Of a stretch of 44,228 nucleotides of DNA, positions 36,001-44,228 are shown piece after piece. How positions within the stretch are numbered: the stretch's first letter is position 1; the number at the start of each line of letters is the position of its first letter. This DNA comes from Chloroflexi bacterium TSY. GTDB lineage: Bacteria > Chloroflexota > Anaerolineae > Caldilineales > Caldilineaceae. The position numbers were made by a program, and so were the translations under genes. Below the pieces are notes generated by a model that was not told the origin of the DNA, did no database searches, and saw only the letters and a list, made by a program, of their open reading frames with translations. Location: contig JAHBNG010000126.1 of the NCBI GenBank assembly GCA_019217005.1, positions 1 to 44,228 of the forward strand, in the 5' to 3' direction.

Positions 36001-39000
36001 TTCTGAGCCGAGGAGCGGAGTGTATGGGATGCGCTGCTCACCGTCCTCAAAAGCCCACCAACCATCGAGTAGACCAAAAGTCAAGGTGGCAAAGGCCGAG
36101 AAGCGAGTGGCTTCATTGAGGATAAGCAGCCCGTTGGCCTTGAGCAGCCCTTTGAGATTTTTCAGCGTCTGCTGAATATGCTTGGTGGCGTGAACCACAT
36201 TGGCCCCCAGCACAATGTCGGCCTGGTTGAGGTCTAGCCCCTGGCGGGTCAATGTACTTTCGATATTCAGCAAGCCAATATGCATACAGGGATAGTGATG
36301 ACCAAAGTGACGCTGACCGTGCTGGAGAAAGCTTTGCGAAATATCACTGTAGAGATAGTCGATATGGTCCTGATAGGGTGCAAGCACCTCCAGCACAAAG
36401 CCGGTGGTGCCACCCGTTCCGGCCCCAATCTCGATAATCCGAATCTTCTCATCCATCTGTAAGGTTGGGAGACGCTGCTCAACTGTGCTTTTGACCGCCA
36501 GTGCTACCAGTTGGTTGTAATAATTGGTGACAGGCGTGCCTTGATAGATGCCTTGGGCCAAATCCAGTGAACTATTGGGGAACATCACGTCTGTGGCCGG
36601 AATGCGACCTTGCAGAATCTCCGGCAAGGCTTGGAGACAGGTTGTGAGTAAGAATAAATGCGGTTGCAGCATGGGGTGGCTGTAGACCATTTCCTCTTGC
36701 TGCTGGGGCAGCGTCTCTTCTTGTGCCTGCGCGACGCTGTCGGTCGCTTCGACAGTGGCTCCGTGCAAGTTGATATAGCCACCTTGTTCGAGGATGTGCA
36801 AACAAGCGTCAAACAATCGCTGATATTTGGGCAGCATGTTCAGCTTTTGGGATAAGTCATATCGAGAAGCATATTCACCTGGATTCTGCAAGACCCCCAT
36901 CCACTGAAATGCTTGCAAAAGCGCTAATCTAGCCAAGGATTCTAAGGCCTCAAAGCCAATACTTTCTTGCTCCATGGCGGACAAATCAGGCGTAAGTGCA
37001 GAGATGGTTGCGGTCAGCGCAGCAACAGTGTCTTGCGCAATGGAGGCATAGTCTGGCGCAATGACCTCGACCTTATGCTCGAACGCGATACCCATCTGCG
37101 CTAAAACCGACTTGTCAGCCTTGATGGCCGCGACCTGGGGCAGCGGGGCTGCCAATATCTGGTCGATGGCCGCCATCCCTTCCTTCACCTCGATTGACTG
37201 GATGCCCTGTTGGGTTAACTGCTGTCGATATTCTTCTGTCGCCACCACACCCACCGAACCCCAGTAGCCCCAGTTGATGACCTTGACCGGATAGGGGCGC
37301 AGCTGGTTGAGGTAGCGCGCATAGGCATCTTGGAAGGTGCTGCCAGCCGCATAGTTGCTCTGCCCCCCGTTGCCCCAGAAGGATTGAGTGGAAGAAAAGA
37401 AGAGCATAAAGTCCAACGACTCCTCTTTAACCACCTCGGCCAGGACAACGCTGCCGGTCACTTTGGGGGCCAACACCGCCAACAGCGTGGCTTCGTCCAT
37501 GGTGCGGATGGTACTATCCTTGAGGACCAGGGCTGAGTGGATGACGCCATGAATGGTGCCAAAGGCCGCTTTGGCCTGGCGCACCACGGCTTGCATCTGG
37601 TCCAGGTCTGTGCCATCCGCCTGACAGTAGAGATACTCCCCCCCTGCCGTCTGGATGCGTTTCAGTTCTGCTTCCTTTGCCGTCGTCAAAGCACTTCTGC
37701 CGACGAGGACTACCTTGGCCTGCACCTGTTCTGCAAGGTGGACAGCCGTTTCCAGCCCGATGCCGCCAGTCCCTCCCAAAATAAGATAAACGCCGCCTTG
37801 GCGGTAAGGGAGCAGGGATGCAGGTTGCAAGTCACAGGATTGCAGAGCTGTATCGTTCTCAGTCGATTTCGTCTCACTTTCTACCTGACCACTTGCCCAC
37901 CTGCTCACTTGCTCTACATCCGGTAAGCTCAACCGCACCACTTGTCTGATATATCGGCTTCCCCGCCGTAGCAGGATGGGTTGCCCGTGGCAGCCGTGTT
38001 CCGCGACCATGACCGTAAGATCCTGCTCATCCAGCACCACCTGGCCTGCTTCATCCCTCTTCAACACGATATCAAGATTACTAACATCGATAGCCGGATA
38101 CTCCTTAGCCAGGCTCATGGTGAATCCACTCAACGCCGCATCCCAAGGATAGCTCTCATCCCGAGCGTCAAGCGGCAGGGTGTGGTTGGTAACCACCTTC
38201 AATGCCGACAAGCCGTTCATCGTGCCACGCTCTTCCAGAAGCTTGACCAACCGGAAGAGGCTGATAACACCCTCTTCTTGATGCCCTGCCAGTTCGTCCA
38301 GTTCTGCCGGAGCGAACTGGCCATTCGACAATCCACCCAGGAAATAGAGCGTATCAATCTCTGGCAGCACGTTCAAGCAAGCCGCCATGCCAGCATCATT
38401 AGCCAAATTGATTTCCCAGGTTGTTTCGTTTAGCGACAAGCAGGTATCACTCAGAAGAAGGCGGATAACTCGCTGTTGTGGATAGCGCCCTGCCAGCCCA
38501 TCCCCTAACTCCTGCAGCCCTTTGGGCATGACCAGCACAATGTTGTCCTCACTAGGGCCATCTTCTCTATCCGTGTCCGGCAGGACCTCTTCTCTCCAAC
38601 AAGGTTGGTAATACCAACCTGCTTCTACCGGCAAAGCCGCCTTGACTGTTAGGGTATGCATTTTGAGACAGACCCGTCCCGATTCATCCAAAAGAGCCAC
38701 ATTAAAGCGAGCCATGTCAGCATAGCGAGCCGTGTCAGTTCCAGACGCAAGACGGGTCACATAGGCATACCCCATTGTCGGCGTGGGCGCAGATACCTCT
38801 ACCAGCTCCACGGCAAAGGGCAAATAGGTCGTCGGCGTTGCCTCACTATCATCGTCCAGCAGTCCGATGATGCTTTGCAGTGCGCCATCCAGCAGGCTAG
38901 GATGAAGGAAATACGATTCTTGAACCACTTCATTTGGGAGCCTGAGTTGAGCCAGTGCCTCGCTTTCATTGCAGACTACCTCCTCAAGCGCTTGGAATGT

Positions 39001-40767
39001 GGGACCATAGCCTAACCCTTGCTGCTCGAATTGTTGATAACATTCTTGGCTAGATTTCTTTTCTGGACAGCGTGCCCGAATCGCTTCCAGGTCGATGACC
39101 TCAGCTTCTGCGCGCTCCCCACCAAATAGCACCCCGCCCTGGCTATGAACAATTGCCGTGCCTGACCTGTCCAACGTTCGGACCTCATAACGTAGCGTGC
39201 CTTGCGCATCTGGATATAGCCCTAGATGCACCTCTTGTGCTGCATCCTGCACAACCAGCGGTCTGATCCAGACCACATCCTGAAGATGAGTTACCCTCCC
39301 TTCTTCGACCGCCATTTCGGCTGCAACTCGGGCCATCTCTAAATAGGCCACTCCTGGCAGTACCCTTTCGCCCTGAACTTGATGATCTCTCAAGAAAAAT
39401 TCATTCCCTGTGAAGCTACTGCTGAAGCGCTGTTCGGTGAGTGTCGAGACATTTTGGTGAACCAGTGGATGTAGGTGCTGGATGGAATCTAATTTGGCTG
39501 CACTGTCTCCCTTTATTCCCATTTCCAATGGCTCAGATTCCGGTATCCAATGCCGCTCCCTGGCAAAGGGATAGGTCGGTAGACTAATGCGTACAGGCTT
39601 GCTCTCTCCATGCAGCAGGGACCAATCTATCTCAACCCCCGTTACCCACAGTCGCGCTAATTTATCGTACTCTCGGTTGTCAACAACCACCTTGATATAC
39701 GCTTCACCTGCCGCACCATCAACCAGCAAGCTTGTCATCTCTTCGCTCTCTTTGATATTCCCCTGATAAATGTGACCGGTGGTACTCTCTTGCTGTTCGT
39801 ACTGGTTCAATCGCGCAATCAATTCCTCGAGACTAGAGACAACAAATGCCAGCCTCGCCTCCATTGCCTCGCGTCCGACCTGTAAGGTGTAGGCGACACT
39901 TGCCAAGGATGGGTCGGGCTGTGGGCGATGTCTATGTCTGCCAATGGGGACCATCAAATCCACGGAGGCAAGATGCTGTGCCATACTCGCCACCGACGCG
40001 TCTGCGACCAGGAGCGTGCTCGACAGTTCGCAGCCATATCGCCCCTCTACCATCGTTTGTAGGCGGCTCAACTGCACCACATCCAGCCCACCTTCGGCAA
40101 AGGGTTGCTCTCTCTCGATGTCAGCGACGTCCACGCCAAGGAGTTCGGCGACCATCTCGCAGAGGGTCTGCTGGAGGCTTTGGGCGTCTATTGTTGCATC
40201 GGGCTCTTGTGTACCCGCATTCAGTGCTGATGTCTGTTGCAAGTAAACCAGCAGCTTGCGGGCATATTCTCGCAGCCGCTCTTCATTCTTGGCTGACAGT
40301 ACAATCACCTGCGGCTTACTATCATCTACAAAACTGCCCACTTGTAGATTTGAACCCTGGTACTCTTCGATTACAGCGTGAGCTAGGGTACCGCCCATGC
40401 CAAAGGAGCTAACGCCAGCTCTGCGCGGGAGATTGTTTTCGCTTGACCAGGGCTGAGTCACATCATTGATGTATAAGCCACTTCCTTCAAGCTCAATCAT
40501 CTCATTTAAATTTTCCAGTTTGGGCAGGGCTGGTAACAGCTGATGCTTCATCATCAACAACACTTTGATCACACCCGCTAACCCAGCCGTAGCCTCGGTA
40601 TGGCCGATGTTGGCCTTGACTGTCCCAATGGGCACAAGCACCTGTCTGTTCGCCGCCCTGGGCCAAAGCCTTTTTGATAGCCTGGATCTCCAGCGGGTCA
40701 CCCAACCGAGTACCGGTGCCATGTGCTTCATAATAGCTGAGAGTGTGGGCAGGGATGTTCCCAGCAT
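32962..40767 (-). CDS. Trans-AT PKS segment: M2 (DH-KR-cMT-ACP-ER) and M3 KS
   Basis: This 2601-residue frame starts within the M2 KS (in frame from about 40,650: [16 protein letters not shown]). In order: Ser-less carrier-like domain with Val (39990-40190, [12 protein letters not shown]), dehydratase (38640-39480; [30 protein letters not shown]), structural then catalytic ketoreductase (37090-37805; LGGTGGIG, Tyr in [12 protein letters not shown]), C-methyltransferase (35890-36990; SAM motif [13 protein letters not shown]), ACP (Ser in [12 protein letters not shown], near 35,572), ER (34280-35255; [14 protein letters not shown]), and the M3 KS (from 34,200; Cys in [21 protein letters not shown]). 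The set predicts an alpha-methylated, fully reduced extension. The C-terminal 18 residues are out of frame after the shift near 33,040. It is joined to its neighbours only across frame breaks and was probably part of one long gene. Confidence 0.9.
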   Translation of the reverse strand: MLGTSLPTLSAIMKHMAPVLGWVTRWRSRLSKRLWPRAANRQVLVPIGTVKANIGHTEATAGLAGVIKVLLMMKHQLLPALPKLENLNEMIELEGSGLYINDVTQPWSSENNLPRRAGVSSFGMGGTLAHAVIEEYQGSNLQVGSFVDDSKPQVIVLSAKNEERLREYARKLLVYLQQTSALNAGTQEPDATIDAQSLQQTLCEMVAELLGVDVADIEREQPFAEGGLDVVQLSRLQTMVEGRYGCELSSTLLVADASVASMAQHLASVDLMVPIGRHRHRPQPDPSLASVAYTLQVGREAMEARLAFVVSSLEELIARLNQYEQQESTTGHIYQGNIKESEEMTSLLVDGAAGEAYIKVVVDNREYDKLARLWVTGVEIDWSLLHGESKPVRISLPTYPFARERHWIPESEPLEMGIKGDSAAKLDSIQHLHPLVHQNVSTLTEQRFSSSFTGNEFFLRDHQVQGERVLPGVAYLEMARVAAEMAVEEGRVTHLQDVVWIRPLVVQDAAQEVHLGLYPDAQGTLRYEVRTLDRSGTAIVHSQGGVLFGGERAEAEVIDLEAIRARCPEKKSSQECYQQFEQQGLGYGPTFQALEEVVCNESEALAQLRLPNEVVQESYFLHPSLLDGALQSIIGLLDDDSEATPTTYLPFAVELVEVSAPTPTMGYAYVTRLASGTDTARYADMARFNVALLDESGRVCLKMHTLTVKAALPVEAGWYYQPCWREEVLPDTDREDGPSEDNIVLVMPKGLQELGDGLAGRYPQQRVIRLLLSDTCLSLNETTWEINLANDAGMAACLNVLPEIDTLYFLGGLSNGQFAPAELDELAGHQEEGVISLFRLVKLLEERGTMNGLSALKVVTNHTLPLDARDESYPWDAALSGFTMSLAKEYPAIDVSNLDIVLKRDEAGQVVLDEQDLTVMVAEHGCHGQPILLRRGSRYIRQVVRLSLPDVEQVSRWASGQVESETKSTENDTALQSCDLQPASLLPYRQGGVYLILGGTGGIGLETAVHLAEQVQAKVVLVGRSALTTAKEAELKRIQTAGGEYLYCQADGTDLDQMQAVVRQAKAAFGTIHGVIHSALVLKDSTIRTMDEATLLAVLAPKVTGSVVLAEVVKEESLDFMLFFSSTQSFWGNGGQSNYAAGSTFQDAYARYLNQLRPYPVKVINWGYWGSVGVVATEEYRQQLTQQGIQSIEVKEGMAAIDQILAAPLPQVAAIKADKSVLAQMGIAFEHKVEVIAPDYASIAQDTVAALTATISALTPDLSAMEQESIGFEALESLARLALLQAFQWMGVLQNPGEYASRYDLSQKLNMLPKYQRLFDACLHILEQGGYINLHGATVEATDSVAQAQEETLPQQQEEMVYSHPMLQPHLFLLTTCLQALPEILQGRIPATDVMFPNSSLDLAQGIYQGTPVTNYYNQLVALAVKSTVEQRLPTLQMDEKIRIIEIGAGTGGTTGFVLEVLAPYQDHIDYLYSDISQSFLQHGQRHFGHHYPCMHIGLLNIESTLTRQGLDLNQADIVLGANVVHATKHIQQTLKNLKGLLKANGLLILNEATRFSAFATLTFGLLDGWWAFEDGEQRIPYTPLLGSEQWQRALDAAGYKQIQIGGEATKKTTDQIVILAESDGVCTQWIKANPVGRNIEPQPRKSQVGRAFMPEETKQRALSRSPAKRPSALGPLSAKRQPDGLRTKSDQVDELATALEQTILEQVARATGLNPDQVDLDKSFVEYGVDSIVGIELINGISQAVGQQLRTTTLFDYPTVHTLANYINTEYGPALATTKAAADLQVPSVAEPTTSVDQLFNSQEINPGQIPFAVHSIQVDEGVGESLFSLSGAAAKAQAVVIEKPGNLEALQIQSVSVVPPNTGEVQIAVRAFALNFGDLLCLRGLYPTMPPYPFIPGFEVAGIVQQVGQAVSDFVPGDEVIALMGDPMGGHATMVNTRAELVLKKPANIDFETACAAPVTFLTAYDALEKAALMAGEKVLIQTAAGGVGLMAVQLAQRQGAEIFATAGSTEKCNYLKKLGIHHVINYRQEDFAAAIQRLTNGIGVDVVLNTLSGENIQKGLNSLAPGGRYVEIAMTGLKAATSVDLSNLVHNQSLHSIDLRRLLKSAPEVAGRYLQTLKEMLHEGEITLTIDRVFPFAQLRQAYHYLDAAQNIGKVVVSTADVTTLSSVESAVADTQRQPQLERNHHDIAVVGMAGRFPGANDVTEFWENLAQGRSTITEVPPGRWSMAEHYDPNPDSPNKTYSKWGGFLDDIDCFDPEFFNLSGREAELMDPQQRLFLEACWSALEDAGYCCNQLDSRPFGVFLGGGRGDYQQKMLEAGVEAHAYSFMGNDASISAARIAYYLNLKGPVLAINTACSSSLIAIHLACQSIQQGESEVALAGSVFINTGPQFHILSSKAGMLSPDGKCKTFDNRADGFVPGEGVGVIVLKSLAQAIADRDPILGVIRGSAINQDGKTNGITAPSTLSQTELEKAVYAQSQIHPETISYVETHGTGTKLGDPVEIEALTNAFRHYTDKQQFCAIGSVKTNIGHLATAAGVAGVIKVLLAFKHQKLPPSLHFEQPNEHIDFENSPLLCKHRVAGLENRVWSSQSGRQFLWL
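34280..35255 (-). other. Enoylreductase domain placed after the M2 ACP
   Basis: [47 protein letters not shown] and NIGKVVVS mark a complete ER. It sits between ACP and the next KS, as in M4. With DH and KR in the same module it completes a full reductive set. Confidence 0.85.
35707..35844. repeat. In-frame segment with nested inverted repeats between cMT and ACP
   Basis: CCTCAATCC (35707) faces GGGTTGAGG (35836), and GGGTCGC (35755) faces GCGACCC (35815). It is translated as a basic linker including [20 protein letters not shown]. It is weaker than the other palindromes but similar in placement. Confidence 0.45.
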
Positions 40768-43700
40768 GCCAGGCGGCTCGCATCACTTCGGTCTGTTCTT
40801 CCACATTGGGTACGGTGGGTCCACCGGAGTAGCCACCGTGGCGCACCGCCGTCCCCTTGATGATGCCATAGATATGATGGCTATCGACCAAAGCCTGGGT
40901 AAGTGGTTTCAGAACCAGCATCGCGATACCTTCGCCGGGAATATAACCATCTGCCCGTTCATCAAAGGGTCTTAGCACACCGCCCGTTGATAAAGCGCCC
41001 ATCGCACAAAACGTTTTGTACTTCTCGGGGTGCAAGCTGAGATTCACCCCACCGACTAGCGCCTGCTCGATGTCGCCGTTGCACAATGCTTCACAGCCTA
41101 AATGTAGCGCCACCAACGACGAGGAGCAAGCTGTGTCAACGGTCAGGCTTGGCCCCGTGAGATCCAACGTATATGAGATTCGGTTGGCTAAAGCACTGTT
41201 GGCGTTGGCCATCCCAACATATTGATCATCAAGTTGGCCTTGCTCTTTTAGCAATTGCGCATAATCATTAAAGCAGTTGCCCAGATAGACCCCTGTATGG
41301 CTGCCTCGGATCACTTGGCCACTGTCTTCGATGGCTTCCCAGGCCACTTCGAATATCTTTCTAAGCTGCGGGTCCATGGACGCAGCTTCCCGAGGAGAAA
41401 TATTAAAAAAGAGGGGGTCAAACTGGTCGACATCGTTGATAAAGCTGCCCTTTTGGCAGTACACATCCGCCACATCTCGCCAAGCCGCTCTGCGTGACTC
41501 AGGAATATCAGTGATTAGATAACGGCTGGCCGCAATTTGTTGCCAAAATGATGCCGCGTTCTCGGCTTCTGGAAAACGGCAGGCTAGACCCACGATAGCG
41601 ATATCTTTTGGGCTGCTTGATATCTCGCTCTGAGGTTGAGGTGTTTCTAAAATTTGAACTGATTCTTCAACCGAACCGGCAGCCACAGCTGGTTCATCCG
41701 AATACGCACCCATGCGCGCTGTTCTGGATTTGAGTTTGAGTGCGCGAACGTCCGCAGCTTCATGATCCGGTATATCCACCTGCCTAAACGGCAGGATGTT
41801 TGGGTTTATTGCTAGCTGGCTTATTTGCGGATAGGTCTGCGTGATGTGATCGGTTAGCTTGTTGAGGGTATTGTACTCATAGAGGGCAGTTCCCTTTAGC
41901 TGAATCTCAAAATGGTTGGCAACCTTCTGAATAAACTCCATCCCCAGAATGGAATCGAACCCCATCTCCAGGAAGTTAGCGTTCTCTTTGATCTTCTCAT
42001 CCGGCAGCAGTAAGGTCTGACTCAGAAAATTTCTTACTGTTTGTAAGATATATGTGCGGGTCTCTACCCCATCACCCCGAACGCTGTAGCCCTCTACCGT
42101 ACGCTTCATTGGTGGTATCCCCTCGGAATGAAGGCTAGTCTTGCTCTCTTTGCTGAGGTCATCGAGTTGAATCATCTCTGCTAAACTCTGTTCTATATCC
42201 GCGCCCGTAATACGTTTCTCATCCAACCCATCCAAACACAGGACCACTTGATCCTGATGGTCGATCAAGGCAACATCAAAGCGCATAAACTCATCTTCTT
42301 GCTTCACTAGTTGCACATAACTGGTATAGACCTCGTCCGTCAAGGGTTTCGCAATGTGGACTTTATCAATATAGATAGGAATAAAAGCGTAATCCGGTGT
42401 ATTTAGCTCAGGGACTGCTGTCGCGCAATGATGGGCCAGACAGACCACACTGGCTAATAGCGAGTCGAGAATGGAAGGGCTAAGTAAGAATTGAGATTTG
42501 GTTGGTTGGGCAGCCGCGGCTAATTTCAAAACCCCGACGGCACGATTTCCCGCCAGATAGACTTCCTGCAAGCTCTGATAGAAATCGCCCACCTGGAGAG
42601 GATAATCGGCGCTAAATAAATCGGTCATCTTCCCCTTTTTCTCAAAATCAGTCAAAACCTGCTTGTAAGAGTGTTCGCTTGTCAATGTCTCTTGATGAAT
42701 GCGCAGGGTCCCACTCATATTCTTGGCCAAGGATTGGCTCAGTCCCGCCACCTGGCTGGAGAGTTCAAAGGTCGCAACTGACCCTTTTTCGCCAAAGGTC
42801 ACCCTGGCTGTGGTCTCTGTATTCGGGAGACCAATCAACGGTTTGTGTAAATAGAGTTGTTCAAAATCGAGCCTCTCCGTTTGCAGATAGACAATGGCCG
42901 CTTCATAGACGAGTTCCAGCAAACTGTCTGTCGGCAATACATAGTGACCAAATACAATATGTTCCCGGAGCAGGCAGTTCTCGGCTAGAGTCATCCGTGT
43001 CGTAAATTCACCTGGCTGATTTTCACGACTAGCAAAGAAAAGAGACGAGGCTTGTGGCTGGAGCGATTTTAGTTTCAATTTATTCGAACTGCCTGACCGG
43101 ATAACTGGCCTGACAGCTTGCTGCAGTACCGAATGAACCGCTCCATTCGGGCTTTCTGGTTTCTGATGTCTCCTAAACCAATAGGACTCTCTAGCAAAGG
43201 GATAGGTAGGTAAACTAATGCGTCTTGGCCTTCCCTCACCATACAAGAGTGACCAATCTATCTCAACCCCCGATACCCATGCTTGCGCAACTCTTTCCAG
43301 CTTACCATTGTACATGAGTGTCTCGATGAAGACTTTGGCTTCTTCGCCTTCCGTCAAGAGGTCAAATCGTTCTCGATTGGCTCCCCGATGCCCTTGATAG
43401 ATGCCCGCCTGTTTATTATCGACGTAAGCCGTGAGTTTTTGCTTCATATCCGTGACACTGCTTGTCACGAACGCCAGCCGCTGCGCCATGGCCTCGCGTC
43501 CGACCTGTAAGGTGTAAGCGATACTTGCCAAGGATGGCACGGTCTGTGGGTGAGGTGCATATTTGCCCTTTGGAGCCACCAAACCCAGTGAGGCAATATG
43601 TTGCGCTATACTCGCTACCGACGCGCCTGCGGTCAGGAGCGTACTCGGAAGGTCGCAGCCAACCCGCTCTTCCACCATTGTTTGCAGGCGACTTAGCTGC

Positions 43701-44185
43701 ACCGCATCCAGTCCGCACTCGGCAAAGGCCTGCTCACTCTCAATCTCAGTCATGTCAACGCCGAGGATGTCGGCGACCATCTCGCGGAGGGTGTACTGGA
43801 CAGTTTGGGTGCCTACAGTTGCATCGAGTTCTTGTGTAACCGCATTCGGTGCAGACGCAGACAGATAGACCAGCAGCTTGTGGGCATATTCCCGTAGCCG
43901 CTCCTCATCCTTGGCCGACAACACGATCACTTGCGGCTCACTGTTCACTGCCAACTGTTCACTATTCACTGCCAACGGCTGATACTCCTCCAACACGAGA
44001 TGGGCATTGGTGCCGCTGAAGCCAAACGAACTGACCGCCGCCCTGCGAGGAGCAGACTCAGTCTTCCAATCTCGCAGCTCCGTGTTCACATAAAGGGGAC
44101 TATTCTCAAAATCGATATGTTCATTGGGCTGTTCAAAATGGAGCGAAGGGGGCAGCTTCTTATGTTTCAGCGCCAGTAAGGCCAA
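40502..44185 (-). CDS. Trans-AT PKS segment: end of M1 (DH-like, ACP) and most of M2 KS
   Basis: The frame opens in the last part of a KS ([34 protein letters not shown]); no natural start is visible and KS similarity stops at about 44,185. Next come a Ser-less carrier-like domain (43610-43800, [13 protein letters not shown]), the [10 protein letters not shown] flanking region and a dehydratase-fold domain (42230-43020). The latter has an intact first motif (HIVFGHYVLP) but an altered second one (SPSILDSLLASV lacks the Gln/His after the Asp). There is no KR. An ACP (Ser in MGFDSILGMEFI, near 41,955) follows, then the M2 KS (Cys in [21 protein letters not shown]). After [11 protein letters not shown] the frame is lost near 40,640-40,660 and continues as [13 protein letters not shown] in the next frame. 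Confidence 0.88.
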   Translation of the reverse strand: MALLALKHKKLPPSLHFEQPNEHIDFENSPLYVNTELRDWKTESAPRRAAVSSFGFSGTNAHLVLEEYQPLAVNSEQLAVNSEPQVIVLSAKDEERLREYAHKLLVYLSASAPNAVTQELDATVGTQTVQYTLREMVADILGVDMTEIESEQAFAECGLDAVQLSRLQTMVEERVGCDLPSTLLTAGASVASIAQHIASLGLVAPKGKYAPHPQTVPSLASIAYTLQVGREAMAQRLAFVTSSVTDMKQKLTAYVDNKQAGIYQGHRGANRERFDLLTEGEEAKVFIETLMYNGKLERVAQAWVSGVEIDWSLLYGEGRPRRISLPTYPFARESYWFRRHQKPESPNGAVHSVLQQAVRPVIRSGSSNKLKLKSLQPQASSLFFASRENQPGEFTTRMTLAENCLLREHIVFGHYVLPTDSLLELVYEAAIVYLQTERLDFEQLYLHKPLIGLPNTETTARVTFGEKGSVATFELSSQVAGLSQSLAKNMSGTLRIHQETLTSEHSYKQVLTDFEKKGKMTDLFSADYPLQVGDFYQSLQEVYLAGNRAVGVLKLAAAAQPTKSQFLLSPSILDSLLASVVCLAHHCATAVPELNTPDYAFIPIYIDKVHIAKPLTDEVYTSYVQLVKQEDEFMRFDVALIDHQDQVVLCLDGLDEKRITGADIEQSLAEMIQLDDLSKESKTSLHSEGIPPMKRTVEGYSVRGDGVETRTYILQTVRNFLSQTLLLPDEKIKENANFLEMGFDSILGMEFIQKVANHFEIQLKGTALYEYNTLNKLTDHITQTYPQISQLAINPNILPFRQVDIPDHEAADVRALKLKSRTARMGAYSDEPAVAAGSVEESVQILETPQPQSEISSSPKDIAIVGLACRFPEAENAASFWQQIAASRYLITDIPESRRAAWRDVADVYCQKGSFINDVDQFDPLFFNISPREAASMDPQLRKIFEVAWEAIEDSGQVIRGSHTGVYLGNCFNDYAQLLKEQGQLDDQYVGMANANSALANRISYTLDLTGPSLTVDTACSSSLVALHLGCEALCNGDIEQALVGGVNLSLHPEKYKTFCAMGALSTGGVLRPFDERADGYIPGEGIAMLVLKPLTQALVDSHHIYGIIKGTAVRHGGYSGGPTVPNVEEQTEVMRAAWHAGNIPAHTLSYYEAHGTGTRLGDPLEIQAIKKALAQGGEQTGACAHWDSQGQHRPYRGYGWVSGCDQSVVDDEASAVTSPAQTGKFK
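43944..43976. repeat. 21-bp period repeat in M1 linker
   Basis: TTCACTGCCAAC occurs at 43944-43955 and 43965-43976. The encoded peptide is LAVNSEQLAVNSE, ahead of [15 protein letters not shown] degenerate relative encoding [13 protein letters not shown] is found near 25,560-25,615. Confidence 0.65.
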
Positions 44186-44228
44186 TCCAAAAAATAAAAT
44201 ATACGCGAGAAGGTGTTAAACTAGCTCT
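44186..44228. other. A/T-rich end of window, not KS sequence
   Basis: KS similarity ends abruptly here. On the minus strand the sequence before the break reads through an in-frame stop and an A/T-rich stretch instead of the expected KTNIGH-to-KVLL part of a KS. It may be the end of another insertion sequence or a joining artefact. Confidence 0.5.

Noticed and set aside
23024..44185. Integrated acyltransferase domains
   Set aside because: No GHSxG-type acyltransferase motif occurs between any KS and the following DH, KR or ACP; the space is filled by the flanking region and the Ser-less carrier-like domain.
1..44228. tRNA, rRNA, riboswitch or CRISPR array
   Set aside because: No cloverleaf-like segment, conserved RNA motif or regularly spaced direct repeat was seen outside the coding linkers.

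Overview
The window is almost entirely one minus-strand biosynthetic locus: a modular polyketide synthase (PKS) / nonribosomal peptide synthetase (NRPS) assembly line of the trans-AT type. No acyltransferase domain is present in any module, and each extending ketosynthase (KS) is followed by the [15 protein letters not shown] flanking region seen in trans-AT enzymes. The host is a bacterium. The sequence does not fix the phylum; trans-AT clusters of this style occur in Bacillota, Pseudomonadota, Cyanobacteriota, Chloroflexota and symbionts, and base composition is about balanced. There are no RNA genes or CRISPR arrays, and the only plus-strand gene I support is a decayed transposase.

Layout in the direction of transcription (high to low coordinates). 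44185-23024: PKS modules M1 (partial KS, dehydratase-fold domain, ACP), M2 (KS, DH, KR, C-methyltransferase, ACP, ER), M3 (KS, ACP), M4 (KS, ACP, ER) and M5 (KS, KR, ACP). These now lie in three long open segments that look like one former gene of about 21 kb, broken by frameshifts near 40,650, 33,040 and 32,870-32,900 and by a stop codon at 32,825-32,827. 23043-21868: a luciferase-like flavin monooxygenase. 21868-14631: a hybrid protein, KS0-ACP-C-A-PCP-E, whose A domain resembles ornithine activators and whose 5' end contains an apparent frameshift. 14579-12327: a P-type ATPase. 12258-11512: a PksI-like beta-branching enoyl-CoA hydratase (ECH2). 11500-7632: a complete three-subunit molybdenum enzyme of the 4-hydroxybenzoyl-CoA reductase (Hcr) type. 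7622-7377: a free-standing ACP. 7390-1: a further PKS module (KS, then DH-KR-ACP) cut in two by a nested pair of insertion sequences at 2696-5224.

How the parts fit. Genes are tightly packed, with overlapping stops and starts, which suggests one long transcription unit. The ACPs of M3 and M4 carry the Trp six residues after the phosphopantetheine Ser that marks beta-branching carriers. Their modules lack reductive domains, and a matching ECH2 is encoded downstream; the remaining beta-branching enzymes (HMG synthase, donor ACP/KS, ECH1) are not in the window. The M4 ER could saturate the branch. The NRPS module is predicted to add ornithine and epimerise it, and the last PKS module would extend it. 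The Hcr complex suggests redox tailoring or supply of an aromatic group.

The most unusual points are the Hcr-type complex inside a PKS operon; a carrier-protein-like domain lacking its serine, repeated in six KS-flanking regions; ER domains placed after the ACP; in-frame palindromic inserts inside megasynthase linkers; and clear decay of the cluster by insertion sequences and frameshifts. Some frameshifts could instead be sequencing errors.
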